From Setaria digitata (lineage: Eukaryota > Nematoda > Chromadorea > Rhabditida > Setariidae), in assembly GCA_003640385.1 (NCBI GenBank), contig RCAB01000087.1, positions 62,001 to 126,000 on the forward strand: a stretch of 64,000 nucleotides of DNA. The letters are read 5' to 3'. The notes below the pieces were generated by a model. That model made no database searches. It had not been told where the DNA came from and saw nothing but the letters and a program-made list of their open reading frames with translations. Numbering within the stretch: position 1 is the first letter of the stretch; the number at the start of each line of letters is the position of its first letter. Of this stretch, positions 43,923-55,777 are shown one piece after another. The translations under genes were made by a program, and so were the position numbers.

Positions 43923-45650
43923 TCCTAGGACAACAAATTAAAATACCAAATTTAGCTAATCAATAGTAAAAACTGCGAAAAATCAGTCGCTAGACAACAT
44001 ATTCGGGAACAATCCAAGTGTTGCAGGTGCCAGACGGCACTGCTCATACATTGAAGATAATCGTCCTATTGATTTATAGGTCGTTGACAATTCGACAATC
44101 CTTGAATATATTTGACCACAGTTCACGCCTATGAACTCTTCTTGCCCCGTCCTCTTCTCTAAAGAAGCATTTTTCTTCTAGTGCTGGCAGAAAGAGTTTT
44201 CAAAGCGAGAGGGCGACAAGGTTGCACAACATTCTATTCTGATGTGGTGACCCTGTCACTCGCAGTGTACAGTCCATTCACACCTTTGAAACAATAAGTC
44301 ACATTCAGTGGTATTGAAATGAGCCAAACTGAGAAAGTAACGAAGAAAGGACGCATTTAGAGAACTTGGCAAGTAAAATTAGCAACAAAACGAAGCAGTA
44401 TCGACGAAGAGAACCGTTACCACTTAAAATAAACGCGTTGTAGTAAAAGAAGAGTCAACAAAAAATATCAATAATAGTATCGATGTTTTCCCATCATCTA
44501 TCAGTGATGAACTATGATCATTCAACATGCATTAATTAAATAGTAAAAAACAATCTGAATAAGCCTTAGAATACATTTTCCAATCTCGAGACCTTAAAGG
44601 ATCAATTGCTAGTAAGAATGCAGAGCACACGTTGGTTTGCCATTGTTCGACACCGCTCTCACTTCAGCTGCTGCTACGTATCTTGTCCAAATTTGATCGG
44701 TACCAAGCATATCAGTTTTCATTTTCAATCTGCTGACCATTTTTCTTTGAGAAATTCTCAGTTACAACCTGTTTCACCACGCATACACGATCTTCACTTC
44801 AATATCGGTCACATGAAGCGTCTTTATTGCTCTATCTCTATTTTTTGAACTTTTATTTTATGGAAAACCTGTAGTGATAACAACAAACTAAGAAATTAAA
44901 ATAACGAAAGAATAAGAACTCGTCCGACTTGTCGGAAATTGTCCACTTTCCCGTCAATAAAATCAACGCTAAATACTTTTGGCAATGTGACAAAGATCCA
45001 TGAGGTTGCAGTGTGGTAAGGTAAATAGGAAAATATGAAACAAAGTGTATTTCACAAGTTCAAACTCAACAAAGTTATGATAATTAAGATCTCTTCTGCA
45101 TTGTTCATTTTTATAATTAGAAATCAATTCCATAATAGGTTATTTGTCTACTTCATTAAGCTCCTATATGAATTTAGTTGTATTCACATAACCACTACTG
45201 AATTTGTACTATCCTACAATGCCATAGAGCTTGTAGGCTTCATTCGTAAAACAGTGTTAAGAAAAAATAAACAGGTTTTCGGTATCAGAAATAAAGGGAG
45301 TGTGAGGAAAACTGAAATATGCCACAGGATTTCTAACAATCAAGAACTGAAAAGGGTGTTTATAACAGGTTATTGCACATCTGCTTCCTTCATGCACTAG
45401 AGTGGAAAATTATCAGAACGCGAAAACACGTCAAGGTACAAAAAGATTTTCAAAATTTACCTAAGTATAATGAGAGTTTACTTAAGTATAATGATACTTC
45501 AAAAAATTAAAACGTAATGAACAAAAAAATAACATATTAAAGAGACTTTTGATTTTAATAAATTTCTGCTATAGGAATAACCAACATATGATCTGAGAGC
45601 CGACAAACTTAGCATGCAATATCTAAACCGGTAACTTCAACATTCTCACC
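43923..45650. other. Intergenic region between glutaminyl cyclase and TIM50
   Basis: It contains the promoter side of the cyclase and the 3' flank of TIM50. Plus-strand open frames at 44606-44848 and 45035-45400 have no splice partner or recognisable domain and look accidental. A small direct repeat of about 15 bases (TTACCTAAGTATAATGAGAG / TTACTTAAGTATAATGATAC) sits at 45458-45497. Confidence 0.5.
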
Positions 45651-48460
45651 CTAGCCACCATGTTTTAAAGCTACTTTGCCATTTATTGCAGATAAGTTGT
45701 CATAAATGTACTGCAAACGTACAAAAATACTTTATAAATGGAGATAGTAGCTTATCTTAAAAAACAAAAACAAAAAAAAAAGGAACATCATCAAAGTTCT
45801 TACAAGAAAAATATAACAAACCAGTTCACAACAATGCTGAAAAAATTATCTTCAACAGAAATGTATATGTCACTCATGCCTGCGAAAACCAAACAGTCGA
45901 CCTTGATATTTTTTTACCGGTGCAACATAAGCCTCCTTTTCGGATTCCATCTGATGCATCTTCTTCTCCTAAAATCCAGCAAGACACAGGATATCAGTAT
46001 AAGCACTACATTGGAAGTCTAATTTCTCTCGTCCTAAAATGTAGCAAAATCCTTTTTAAATACAATTTTAACTGAAACTTGACAAAGAGAGGAAATCTGT
46101 GGAAATAAATGAACAGCTAAGTAATCAAACATAAATGGAATTGCATTCAAAATGCCAACCATTTCAGCCACTCTGGTCGCTCTTTCTCTAAATTCCTTTA
46201 GTGGGTCATCAAACTGACTATAGTACTGAAGCGTAGGTCTCACATCATCAACATCCGACAAATGTATTGCTACAAAGAATGCAAATTAAATCTAACCATG
46301 ACTGCCAATTTCTTAGTAAAAACAATAAGAAACAATTTTTATTTCTTTAACAATGAAGCTGGTGATTTGGACAAAAGAGAATGAGTGAAAATTTTGGGAG
46401 ATTACTTTTAAGCAGTTCGGCAAGATCAACAAGTGCAGTATCATCAAGGGTGCCATCCCATTTTGGTAGTCGCAACACATTTTCTGGATTGAATCGAAAT
46501 GATTCCGGGTCAAAATCAATGTAGATGACTTTGGATAAATCTCTATTTAGTTTCGAAAGATCCTAAAATTTTGGAATAACAAGATTACAATCAAAAATAG
46601 GAAGAGAAAATCCATAAACACAAAAAATATTAGCAAAGTATATATATAATATACTGACCTTAACATAGACGCCATTCATGTACTTACAACAATCACGATA
46701 CAGCTTGTACATAATTTTCTGCTTGCTATCTAAAGCTTCAACTATTGGATTTGCGTTCAACGCTGTTTCTGAAGTATAAATCACAACTTCGAAGTTTGGA
46801 TATCCGATTACGTCCAAAAGATAATCTACTGCAGGACGCTTCTTGACGCGATTTCCCATTTTATACTGGAAATTAAGTCTACAGTTTTGAAAATCATAAG
46901 AATCAAATCTAGACAGAAAAAGTATTAAGAAACTTTCTGATATATAAAATTCTCCTTCTCGTACGAATTATAATTCCTAAAACTAACGCTCCATTCTGGT
47001 GCTACCAAAATGTTTCTTAGTTCAATGACAACAGTATATTTCGGTTGCCAATAGGGAGGCTTTAATGGATCAGGAAGAAGCTTGTCTCTGGATGGTTCTA
47101 TCACAAACTGCAAAAAAATTAAGTATGTTATGGGAAATGATTATGCTACTGAATATAGTTACGTGTTCACGCAGTTTTTTAACTAATAGAAAAATATTAA
47201 GTGAAAGTTAAGTATGAAGACTTACCATACGAAATAAATTATGACTTGAATGAATGTGACTACATTATTACAAAGAAGGAAAACAGAACTGGAATATAAA
47301 ACAAAAACTTACATTCCTCCATGATCTACATGCTTCTTTAATACGATAATAGGGAGCTAATATACCCGTATATGCACTATCCTCATCTCTTTTCATCCAC
47401 CCTACAATGTAATAAATTATTTTATTTCCAAAAGAATTAACGAAGTAAACGACTAAATCTGGTCACTGTTTACTTGTATTATGACTTTTAATTAATATTC
47501 GAATTCCCATACTGCTGGACTTATTTTACTTAATGAATTGACTACTTGCATTCTATCCTGTATAAAAAGTATGCCAGTTATAATCATCTGCTTTAATACA
47601 ATCCTCAAAATGCTTCAACTATAGTTGTCACCGTAGTAGAGGCAGAAGTACAGTAGTCCAGAAAATGTGCTGCCGGCAACAAAAAACATTGCAAGTACTG
47701 TGCTTCTCTTTCTCTTCTGCGCATTCTGATCTTCTTTTGGAGCAGTTCTGTCGACCTATATTAATATAAATTACAAATGACTTGCAGCATTATCCAGATA
47801 TCCAAATATAAACGATTAAACGACTAAGAAGATGAGATTTACCGGTAGCCCACATCTGTTCATTAATGTCTCCCACTTAATGACGAACACATTTGGTTTC
47901 ACATTCACTTTGGGCACAGTTGAGGCTTTATTGCTACTGTTAAATAAATCCTGTAATGTGAAAATATTCGAGTTTTATCTGAGAGAAAAATAGAATCAGT
48001 AACCAACAATATGATCAGAGCATTTTTTAAGCTCTAGGTTGTAATTTGAGTTAACTTACTTCACCTATCTTACATGCCGTTTTCTCGCCACCATTTCCAA
48101 CAAATTCTTCACGGTCTCCATCAATGCCTTTTACGTTACTTAGCATGCGAATTCCTACACCTATCTTAGCCTGCAACTTTCGGAAATATTTAACACAGAA
48201 AGTTTTATGCCTCACTTCCCCTTCTTTCCCAATTTCTAAACACAAAAACTTATAAATACATTTCAGTAAATAAGTACAGCTGAAAAGCCACTAGCCACTG
48301 GACATCGAAACGAGCATGATGTCAAGATACCGGAAACACTCACACATGATGATTTCGTGATAAAAGTGAGTCGTCGGACGATGCAACAGGTCTGATGTCC
48401 TGTCACCGTGCTTACACATCGATGAGACGCACGAAAGAAACTGAGTGGAGAAATGGACAT
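45651..48460 (-). CDS. timm50: TIM50, mitochondrial inner-membrane import receptor subunit
   Basis: Eleven exons in phase: 48460-48416, 48248-48060, 47950-47843, 47755-47632, 47401-47313, 47107-46988, 46865-46659, 46562-46406, 46269-46160, 45968-45918 and 45710-45651; 419 residues. It receives presequence proteins from TOM and passes them to the TIM23 channel. The N-terminus ([15 protein letters not shown], Ser/Arg-rich without acids) looks like a presequence. One membrane span follows a basic stretch ([20 protein letters not shown]). The FCP1/SCP-like domain has [52 protein letters not shown] and [20 protein letters not shown]. As in other TIM50 proteins the DxDx(T/V) phosphatase signature is absent (ELRNIL), so it should not be an active phosphatase. 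The C-terminus ([20 protein letters not shown]-stop) is charged. The acceptor at 48248 is weak; translation might instead start inside exon 2. Confidence 0.93.
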
Positions 48461-48866
48461 CAATTTACTGACTTCTTCATTGAATCACCACTACAAATCT
48501 GCCGCTGTAAAATGCATTTCATTCTGTTAACTTATTCCTTCATTTTGACTGCATAATGTAGCATTAATATTGAGATTTATCAATAAAAAAAAATCGGCAG
48601 TTACCTCTTGTCATTTATTAATTACCATTAATTTACCCTATCATACAAGCTGATTCTAATCAGTACAAAACACATTTTATCTCCTTAGCTTGTTAAGCAG
48701 CCTATCCTACCAACAACTCGACCTCTTGTCGCAATTCAACGATCAACCTATCCAACGCTGTTGTAAATAGAAATGAGTTGTGTTGGTGGGGATTTGTGCC
48801 TGGTACGATTGGAATGTTGGTGTAATCAGTAAAGGTTAGAGTAATTCCAGGTCACGTTTATTTCAG
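48461..48866. promoter_or_regulatory. Bidirectional spacer between TIM50 and the tyrosine-tail gene
   Basis: The first ATG of TIM50 (minus) and the first exon of the next gene (plus, from 48867) are about 400 bases apart and point away from each other, so both promoters must share this spacer or lie close to it. No TATA box, initiator or named site was identified. Confidence 0.45.
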
Positions 48867-51800
48867 GTGTGCTCATGCCTGGTGCACCATCACGCCTTTT
48901 CTCTTCGCTGGCACCGAGAATGGCTCCTAAAACATTTCTATTTCGTTCACGCCTTCCACGGAAAGACGTGCAGAGCCCTTTCGCTGATCTGATGCGTACA
49001 AGGGTAAGTTACAGTTTGTACGTGTTGAAATGAGATTCAGATGCGCTGAGTCTTGCCCTTCGGAGATTTAAAAATAAACGGATTTTCGTTGGTTTGTAAT
49101 CCATTGGCTAAATCCACTTCCTAATCTCCGGCTTTAGAATATGCCACTTCCGCATTGACGAGTGACACTTGCCATATTATCAAATGAATTCAAAGCGTTC
49201 ATGGCAGTATAAATTAGAATAACTTCTTAAAGTTGAAATTTTTTGAATATGTTTTTAAACTATTAACGACCTACTTGAAGTGACAAAATGTGTTGAAAAT
49301 AGTTGTAATTTTACTGCTGAATGTTTGTCTCTCCTGATGGAAGAACTCTAGGAGGAGTTCAAAAATTCTGTTGGAATTTTTCAGCATGATCTCCTAACCG
49401 ATGTTGTCATTACTGTAAAAGATTTCGAGAAGGACAATGCTTCAGATTTCTCAAAACAGTCCGGATCATTAACTAAATCAGCTACATCTAAAAAGAGCTG
49501 GCTTCTTTCGGTGTTAAAAACCAAATAATCTTAAATTATTTTCACGTTCACTCATTTTGACTCACAACTTATTATACTTTTAATGTGGAATTAGAAGTTA
49601 GAATTCGTTATTCTTAAAATGGGAAAATCCATCTGTTATATTATGGCTGGTAGTTCTTGTAAATTGCGAACATAAATATTTCGGAAAAATAGTTAATGAA
49701 TTCTGTTTATCAAAGTCCAACAAATGCCCATTTTTGATCTGTGCAGTAAGACGGTAGCTTTGATTAGAGTTTTAAATTATGTTATTTAAAGACACTGGTT
49801 GTAAGAACAATAAATACGAATTTATTATATGTGCCAATTGCTCGCACAGAAAAAATTTTATAAGACTACCTTTCACACAAAACATTATTCAATACCTAAA
49901 CTGAGATTTGAAAAGAATTGGATTATGAGAAATGTAGATCTTTCCAGTGACTGTTGCTGTTCAAAAGCTTCTAATCTTTTGTGTAAACTGATGCAATTAT
50001 TAGACTGTAAATTTATTTCCCTATCTGAAACAACAGTGAAACTTCTTTAGTTCGGAAGGTTTTTAGTAATTTTTTTGAAGCAGAAATTAAATACAAGAGA
50101 TAATGTTGCTGCAAATAAGGATCAGCGCTGAAATGAATTCCAATTAAAATAATATATTGCCAACGAACGATTTTAAAGTTTTTACTTACCAGAAGATTCC
50201 ATGCGAGATATTTTCAGCAGGCCTCGAAAGTAGAAATGTTTTTAATTAAACTTTGGCACAAACTACGAAAGCGGTTTTCTAAGGTATGCAAATTTTCACA
50301 GCAGAGATGCAAATAATACGATATAGAAGATGGAAAATCTGGCATAATCATTGTTACGAACTGTGGACACAAAAGAACTGTGTGATAGAAGTAACTTTTT
50401 ACGCGACCAAGGTTCGGTAGCTTTTTGACGCTGACAGTATGCATCCAAGATTCCGTATGAACAAAGGATTAATTACAACTGGAAGCATATTATAGATCGA
50501 AAAAATAGTATAATGGTATAAGACAAGTAAAGGACATTTAGAGTTCAATTAATAGATTCCAGTTCAGTTTAAATTCATAGAACGCTTAAAAAGCTAAAAA
50601 AAGAATGGCTGAGATTGACATTAACGATTTGATCGTGCGATTGCTGAGCGTTGGGCAACCGGATAAAGGTCTTACAAAAACTATTCGTGAGCCAGAAATC
50701 GTGTCACTTTGCCGTAAGTTTCTTCTTGCTCAATTAGATTGATTTGGTTCCTCAATATCATATCACTATAACTGGAATTAATTAAGGAATACGACAATGT
50801 GTCTATTTCGTAAATTTAACAGACCATGAGATTGGGAATTGAAGAGACAGTCTTAATAATTCAAGTTAGGAATGAATTGAGATACAAGTATAACATATTT
50901 CTCAACTGAAAAGAAGTTCCAATCCATGGTGCCTGGAACTGCTGTTGGCTGAGAAAAAATTTCCGGTTGAATTTTCACCAAAATTCTAGAGTTTACGGAC
51001 TGGCCTGCCGATATTAGTCATCAGGTTGTTTCCGATATGAGTAGAAGTGTTTCACGTTTAGACAAAACCCGTGAAATTTTCATGGCACAGCCACCATTGA
51101 TCGAGATCAATCCTCCAGTTCGTATTTGCGGTGATACCCATGGTCAGTACGGTGATGTATTGAGAATCTTCGGCCGCGGTGGCTTTCCTCCTCTTGCCAA
51201 TTATTTATTCCTCGGTGATTACGTTGATCGTGGGAAGCAGAATCTCGAGACCATCATATTACTCTTCTGTTACAAGGTTTATACTATTGCTTACAGTCAG
51301 GAGTGTTTTGATTTTACGTAGTTGCTGTTGAAGGTAGCGAAGTCTTCAACAAGTGAGACAAATATCCAGTCACAGTGACTAATAAGTGAATAAATTAACT
51401 TATAGTTTAATTTCTATTAATTAAGATAAGCGTCGCTTGATCTTTTGTTTTCACATTGTTTTCTGGATGAAATGCAGAAGTCATTAAAATCGAAAAGTTT
51501 GATGCAGGTGAAATTTCCAAATAACTTCTTCTTACTGCGCGGAAACCACGAATGTGCCAATGTTAATCGAGTATATGGCTTTTATGAAGAATGTATGCGA
51601 CGTTTTAATTCAGCTCAGTTATGGCAGATATTTCAGGTTGCGGAAAGTTGAATTAGCTCCATCCAGTTCTTGCTTCTTAATTCTCTCTCTCTCTCCTCTA
51701 CTCCCTGAGGACAGAGCGGATTCTAGCACTCGAAAGTGTACTGAGCCGCAAGTCATTACAGGATACATTTCAATACATGCCACTGTCAGCCCTTGTCGGC

Positions 51801-54800
51801 GAGCGCATACTGTGCATGCACGGCGGTTTGTCGCCACAGTTGAAAAGTCTACAACAGTTGCGAGAAATCAAACGACCGACGGACGCCGCAGGACCGTCGC
51901 TAGAGATGGACTTGCTGTGGGCAGATCCGGTGGTAGGAATCAGTGGGTTTCAGATGAATATGAGAGGGGCTTCATTCGGCTTCGGGCCAGATATTCTGGC
52001 CACCATGTGCAAGGAGCTGAACATTGACATGGTGAGCAATTTACCTCTTGTAGCAATCGGATAGCCTTCTCCAATAATTGTAGAATATTTGTGCAGGTAG
52101 CTCGAGCACATCAGGTGGTTCAAGACGGGTATGAATTTTTCGGAGCTCGCAAGTGTGTCACGATTTTTTCGGCACCACATTACTGTGGACAATTTGACAA
52201 TGCGGCTGCAGTAATGTCTGTGGATCAGAATCTTCTATGCTCGTTCCAAATTCTAAGACCGACGATTGGCCGAGCTGCGACGAAAATTGTACCAACTTCT
52301 CTGGGGAAGTGTTAACTATCTAGCTATAATGATGTACCAGTAAAGAATTGAATAAAAGTACGGAGTAGCAGCTGTTGCTAACTGTTTCAAGCTAGTGTTG
52401 CTATTCCCAACAAACACAGTGGCAGAATTTAATCCAGAGATTTCGAATGATTCAAATAGCTGACTTGAAATGTATCAATTCTTTTCTCTTCCACAATTTG
52501 CATAAAAGCAAACATTCCGTCGTGTAATATAATGTGACCGAAGTAACATTGATACCATTTATTACCTGCGTGGTTGGCTCGTGTGGCTGAGTTCAGCTTT
52601 GCACATGTTTTTAAACTTCATTAAAACGATGGTACTTGTACTATCAATTGCTCCGGAGGTGCTTTATCCTGGAAATTTTTACCCTAGACGTTGCCATGGT
52701 CCTGATTCTATAGGCGCTAAATTTAGCTGAATTTTAATGGACGAAGAAAATAGAAGCCATTGACTATAAGCAGTTCAGCTTCATAATAATTCATATTTGA
52801 TAAGTGTCTTGAAAAATCTTTGAAGTATTTACACTGTTCAGATTATTGCTCCGACCTTTAAGTAAAAGGTTATGATAACTTCGAAATTTTTAGGAAAAGT
52901 TGTGGGAAAAAGCAGAATCAGTTATTAAAAACTGCAAGGATAACGAACACATGGCAACATTCATTAGTAGTTTTGTTGCATCAGCGGAAGTTGCCACAAA
53001 TTCTGAATGGCAAATGCCTTTCAAACGTTCCAAGCGAGAAATTGCCGAATCAGAAATGAAGTAACCTAGAATGTTTATTTCAGCGCTGCGATAATATGTC
53101 TTTTATTTCATTATTTATTCATCAACAGTTTATTGACGTTTGGTTATTACATCGAATCCTTCCCCCAAGGACAATTAGTTTCAGAGCATATGCTACAATT
53201 TTAACAACTTCAGCGATAACAGTGGCAATGATAACATTCATCTGCCTAATTATCATGCTGCATATCTTTATTTACATGAGATGGGGCATAACCCGCCAAC
53301 TTATCCTTCTGAATGCTAAGGTTCGTCATCTAAACTTGTTACTTTCAAAGTCTGCTAGTATGAGGTACAGTTTAGACGCATTCCCCGTTACCGTTTCATA
53401 ATTAGTACTTTTCTGAAAAAATTTTTGATATTGCGTAAGGTATGTGCGCTGGAATCACGCCTTGGAACACGTCAGTTGTCAGAAGACCTCCAAAAGAAAC
53501 TGTGTGAAGAAATTGGTGCCACATATACAACTATTCAAAATGAACGGCAGAAATTTGCTCAGGAAGTGGTGAATGGTGAAGTTTTTGTTAATTAGATTGC
53601 ATGTTATTGCTTTCGCTATGATTTGATAACTTCTTAAATGAGCACAACAACTTCAAGGATAACTACGTTAATCAATTTACTAATCTAATCTTTCAAGTTT
53701 CCATTTATCAGTTTCAGTCACTTGTCACTTTTACAAGTTATCGAAAAACTGAGCGTCAAATTCTAATAAGATATAATTATTGTTTCAGTATAAGCCTCTC
53801 CAAAACTATAGAATCTCGTAAATGAATTAGTCGTTTCTCGAATTTCAAATGCCGATTTAAATGAAAAAAATCTGTATTTGTCAGTGACTTTTCGGATACG
53901 AGAAATTAAGGGAATCAAATAACTGTTTCTAAATAAATGAAGTAATTGGAATACGGGGACTTGCACTTAAATTTGTTAAATGTTTGAACTCTGCAGATGA
54001 AAGAAAAATGGTTGAGGAAGTAGTAAAAACAGAAAACGAAGCTCAATACGAAACAATGTGCGGAATAGGCGATGAAGTGTTCACTGCTAAAAAAGGTGGG
54101 CAGTTTGAAAAAATTGAACTTTCTTTGAGATAAGGAATGATGGAAGAAATCCCATATGTTAATAAGAAAATACATCAAACTACAATAAGCTATAGCTGTG
54201 TTGTGATATATTTTGCTTGCAGAAAAAAACATCGAACCAATCCCGAATCTAGCACCACAAAAGCAAACCGGTATTATAGTCTTCAGAGACTTTTCAAATA
54301 TACTTTTCTAAATTAATTTTGAAATTTGAATCAAATTCTCAATGCGATTCCTAAAGTTTATAAAATTTGCAGAAAATCATGATTATGAGAACGTACCAAA
54401 AGGTAAGATTTCTACCAGTTATTCCTTTTATGTATGATGGTTAAAGAACGTAGATAAATCGTTGTCTTTACACTGCTTCGACATATTCTTCATTATCTTT
54501 GTCGCAAGTTTTACAATAAATAACCTCCCAAAATAAGCAGAGAAAGATGAACATTCCTACTATTTATTCTTAAAGTGAATATCATTTAGTGTTATTATGC
54601 TAGAACTGTTCGAATCGGAAGACTCATAACCTACTTAATTATTAGGAAAAGGAAAAACATGTGACTATGACATTTTCAGTAATAACAATATAAAATCTAT
54701 GTGTCTATTACTCCACTAGCAATATCTTGGACGTATGCACCAACAGAAAGTTACTCTTGAATTCAAAGAAAATATCACAGTCTGTATAAGTAAAGGGAAT

Positions 54801-55777
54801 CTTACAAACAATTTTAAAACTCTAAATATCGTATCAATTTTCCAGCAGATAAAAAGCCATCATTAAAAAGTGCGAATGTTGAGAAAACAACAGGTTTATC
54901 TTCATCTCGATATAATTTTTTGTGTCCACGTTCTCTACTAGACAAGAAAAAAATGTAAAGTTGCAATGCGAGATGATTGAAAGTTGTAGGATCAAGAGTG
55001 GCAACAACACAACAGAATGAAATTAAGGGTTAGTTCATTAGAAGTAACAAGATAAGTGCTAGAAATTTGCCAGTTGCTCTACATCACCTATTAAACTCAA
55101 TTTTATTTAAAATAATTCGAAATAAAAAAGGGATGTCCCGAATTTTTCAAATTACTAATTTCTTTTAGCATAAATTTGATTATATACAATTTCCTATAGT
55201 CGCATTCTCTAATTTGAACTCAAATAAAAAAAAAAGTTTGACTCCATCAGTGCTGTCAGTACGGAATACGGTTAGATATTAACAGTATTATATCTAGATT
55301 AAATGAAAGAAGTGTTAATAGAGAAACAATGCATCAATATACTTAGCGTTATCTTAAAACTGCTTTGCTTGATATCACGGATTTGCAGCACCGGCAGTTG
55401 GTGGCATGGTAGAAGAAGGAGATCCACAGTACCAAACACTTGTCGGCATGGATAACGAGAAAATTTTCACCAAAAAAAAAGGTATTCACAAGTACAAAAT
55501 GAACAAATGAAGTAAAAAAACGTTTAATTTGAATGCGTTTAATTTCATCAGATGCGCAAGTGACTGAGTGACCTGGAATAATCCGCTCATTTTCTCCATC
55601 GATTGCTCCTACTACTCATTTCATCGTGTTGTTGAGAGAATAAAAATGTAAACTTTCGCAACTCATTTGCTTTAATACGCAACTGTTGCAGCGGCAGTCG
55701 ATAAACATGCAGATCCGAATTATGAAGCATTTGGCAGCACAGAAAATGCAAAACCTTCGCCGGAAAAATGTAACTAA
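48867..55777 (+). CDS. Single-pass membrane protein with a modular tyrosine-motif tail
   Basis: Eleven coding exons, phases all consistent: 48875-49003, 52894-53060, 53185-53320, 53440-53575, 53997-54095, 54223-54270, 54373-54402, 54849-54893, 54990-55028, 55389-55481 and 55692-55777; 335 residues. Exon 1 follows a TTTATTTCAG acceptor at 48866, probably a spliced-leader site. The first ~100 residues are basic and charged. One membrane span follows ([20 protein letters not shown], residues ~101-124), then a helical segment ([20 protein letters not shown]). The tail carries four Tyr motifs: [46 protein letters not shown] and DPNYEAFG. Each is Y-x-x-hydrophobic in an acidic setting, the form bound by SH2/PTB domains or sorting adaptors. 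Every exon from 53997 on is a multiple of three and phase 1 at both ends except the last. I do not recognise the family. An adaptor-recruiting or receptor-associated role is inference. Confidence 0.75.
49004..50604. other. First part of the large intron, no second gene seen
   Basis: Between exon 1 of the tyrosine-tail gene and the nested phosphatase. AT-rich, with only small open frames (such as 49829-50050 plus and 50444-50214 minus). The 3' part must include the promoter of the phosphatase if it is transcribed on its own. Confidence 0.5.
50605..52315 (+). CDS. Divergent PP1-type serine/threonine phosphatase, nested in an intron
   Basis: Five exons in phase: 50605-50713, 51062-51276, 51508-51636, 51762-52031 and 52097-52315; 313 residues, slightly shorter than PP1 (about 330). 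All metal-binding and catalytic motifs of the PPP family are present: [60 protein letters not shown] and [15 protein letters not shown]. Overall it follows PP1 ([34 protein letters not shown]). It departs from canonical PP1 in GDIHG to GDTHG, NYCGEFDN to HYCGQFDN, and in a different C-terminal tail ([19 protein letters not shown]). Such fast-evolving PP1 paralogs are common in nematodes, often in the male germ line (family knowledge; expression unknown here). It lies wholly inside intron 1 of the tyrosine-tail gene, on the same strand. Confidence 0.92.
52316..52893. other. End of the large intron after the phosphatase
   Basis: It holds the 3' untranslated region of the phosphatase: AATAAA at about 52350 is a fitting poly(A) signal 35 bases after the stop. 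The rest runs to the TTTTTAG acceptor of exon 2 of the host gene. No further coding sequence was seen. Confidence 0.55.
52349..52354 (+). terminator. Probable poly(A) signal of the nested phosphatase
   Basis: AATAAA in the context TTGAATAAAAGTACGG, 34 bases after the TAA of the phosphatase. If used, it would end transcripts inside the intron of the host gene, so host transcripts must read past it. Confidence 0.5.

Noticed and set aside
45035..45400. 121-codon plus-strand frame
   Set aside because: Ile/Lys/Asn/Phe-rich noise composition in an intergenic stretch.
51554..52027. 157-codon plus-strand frame overlapping the phosphatase
   Set aside because: Off-frame shadow of phosphatase exons 3-4 that also runs through the intron; it has no domain.
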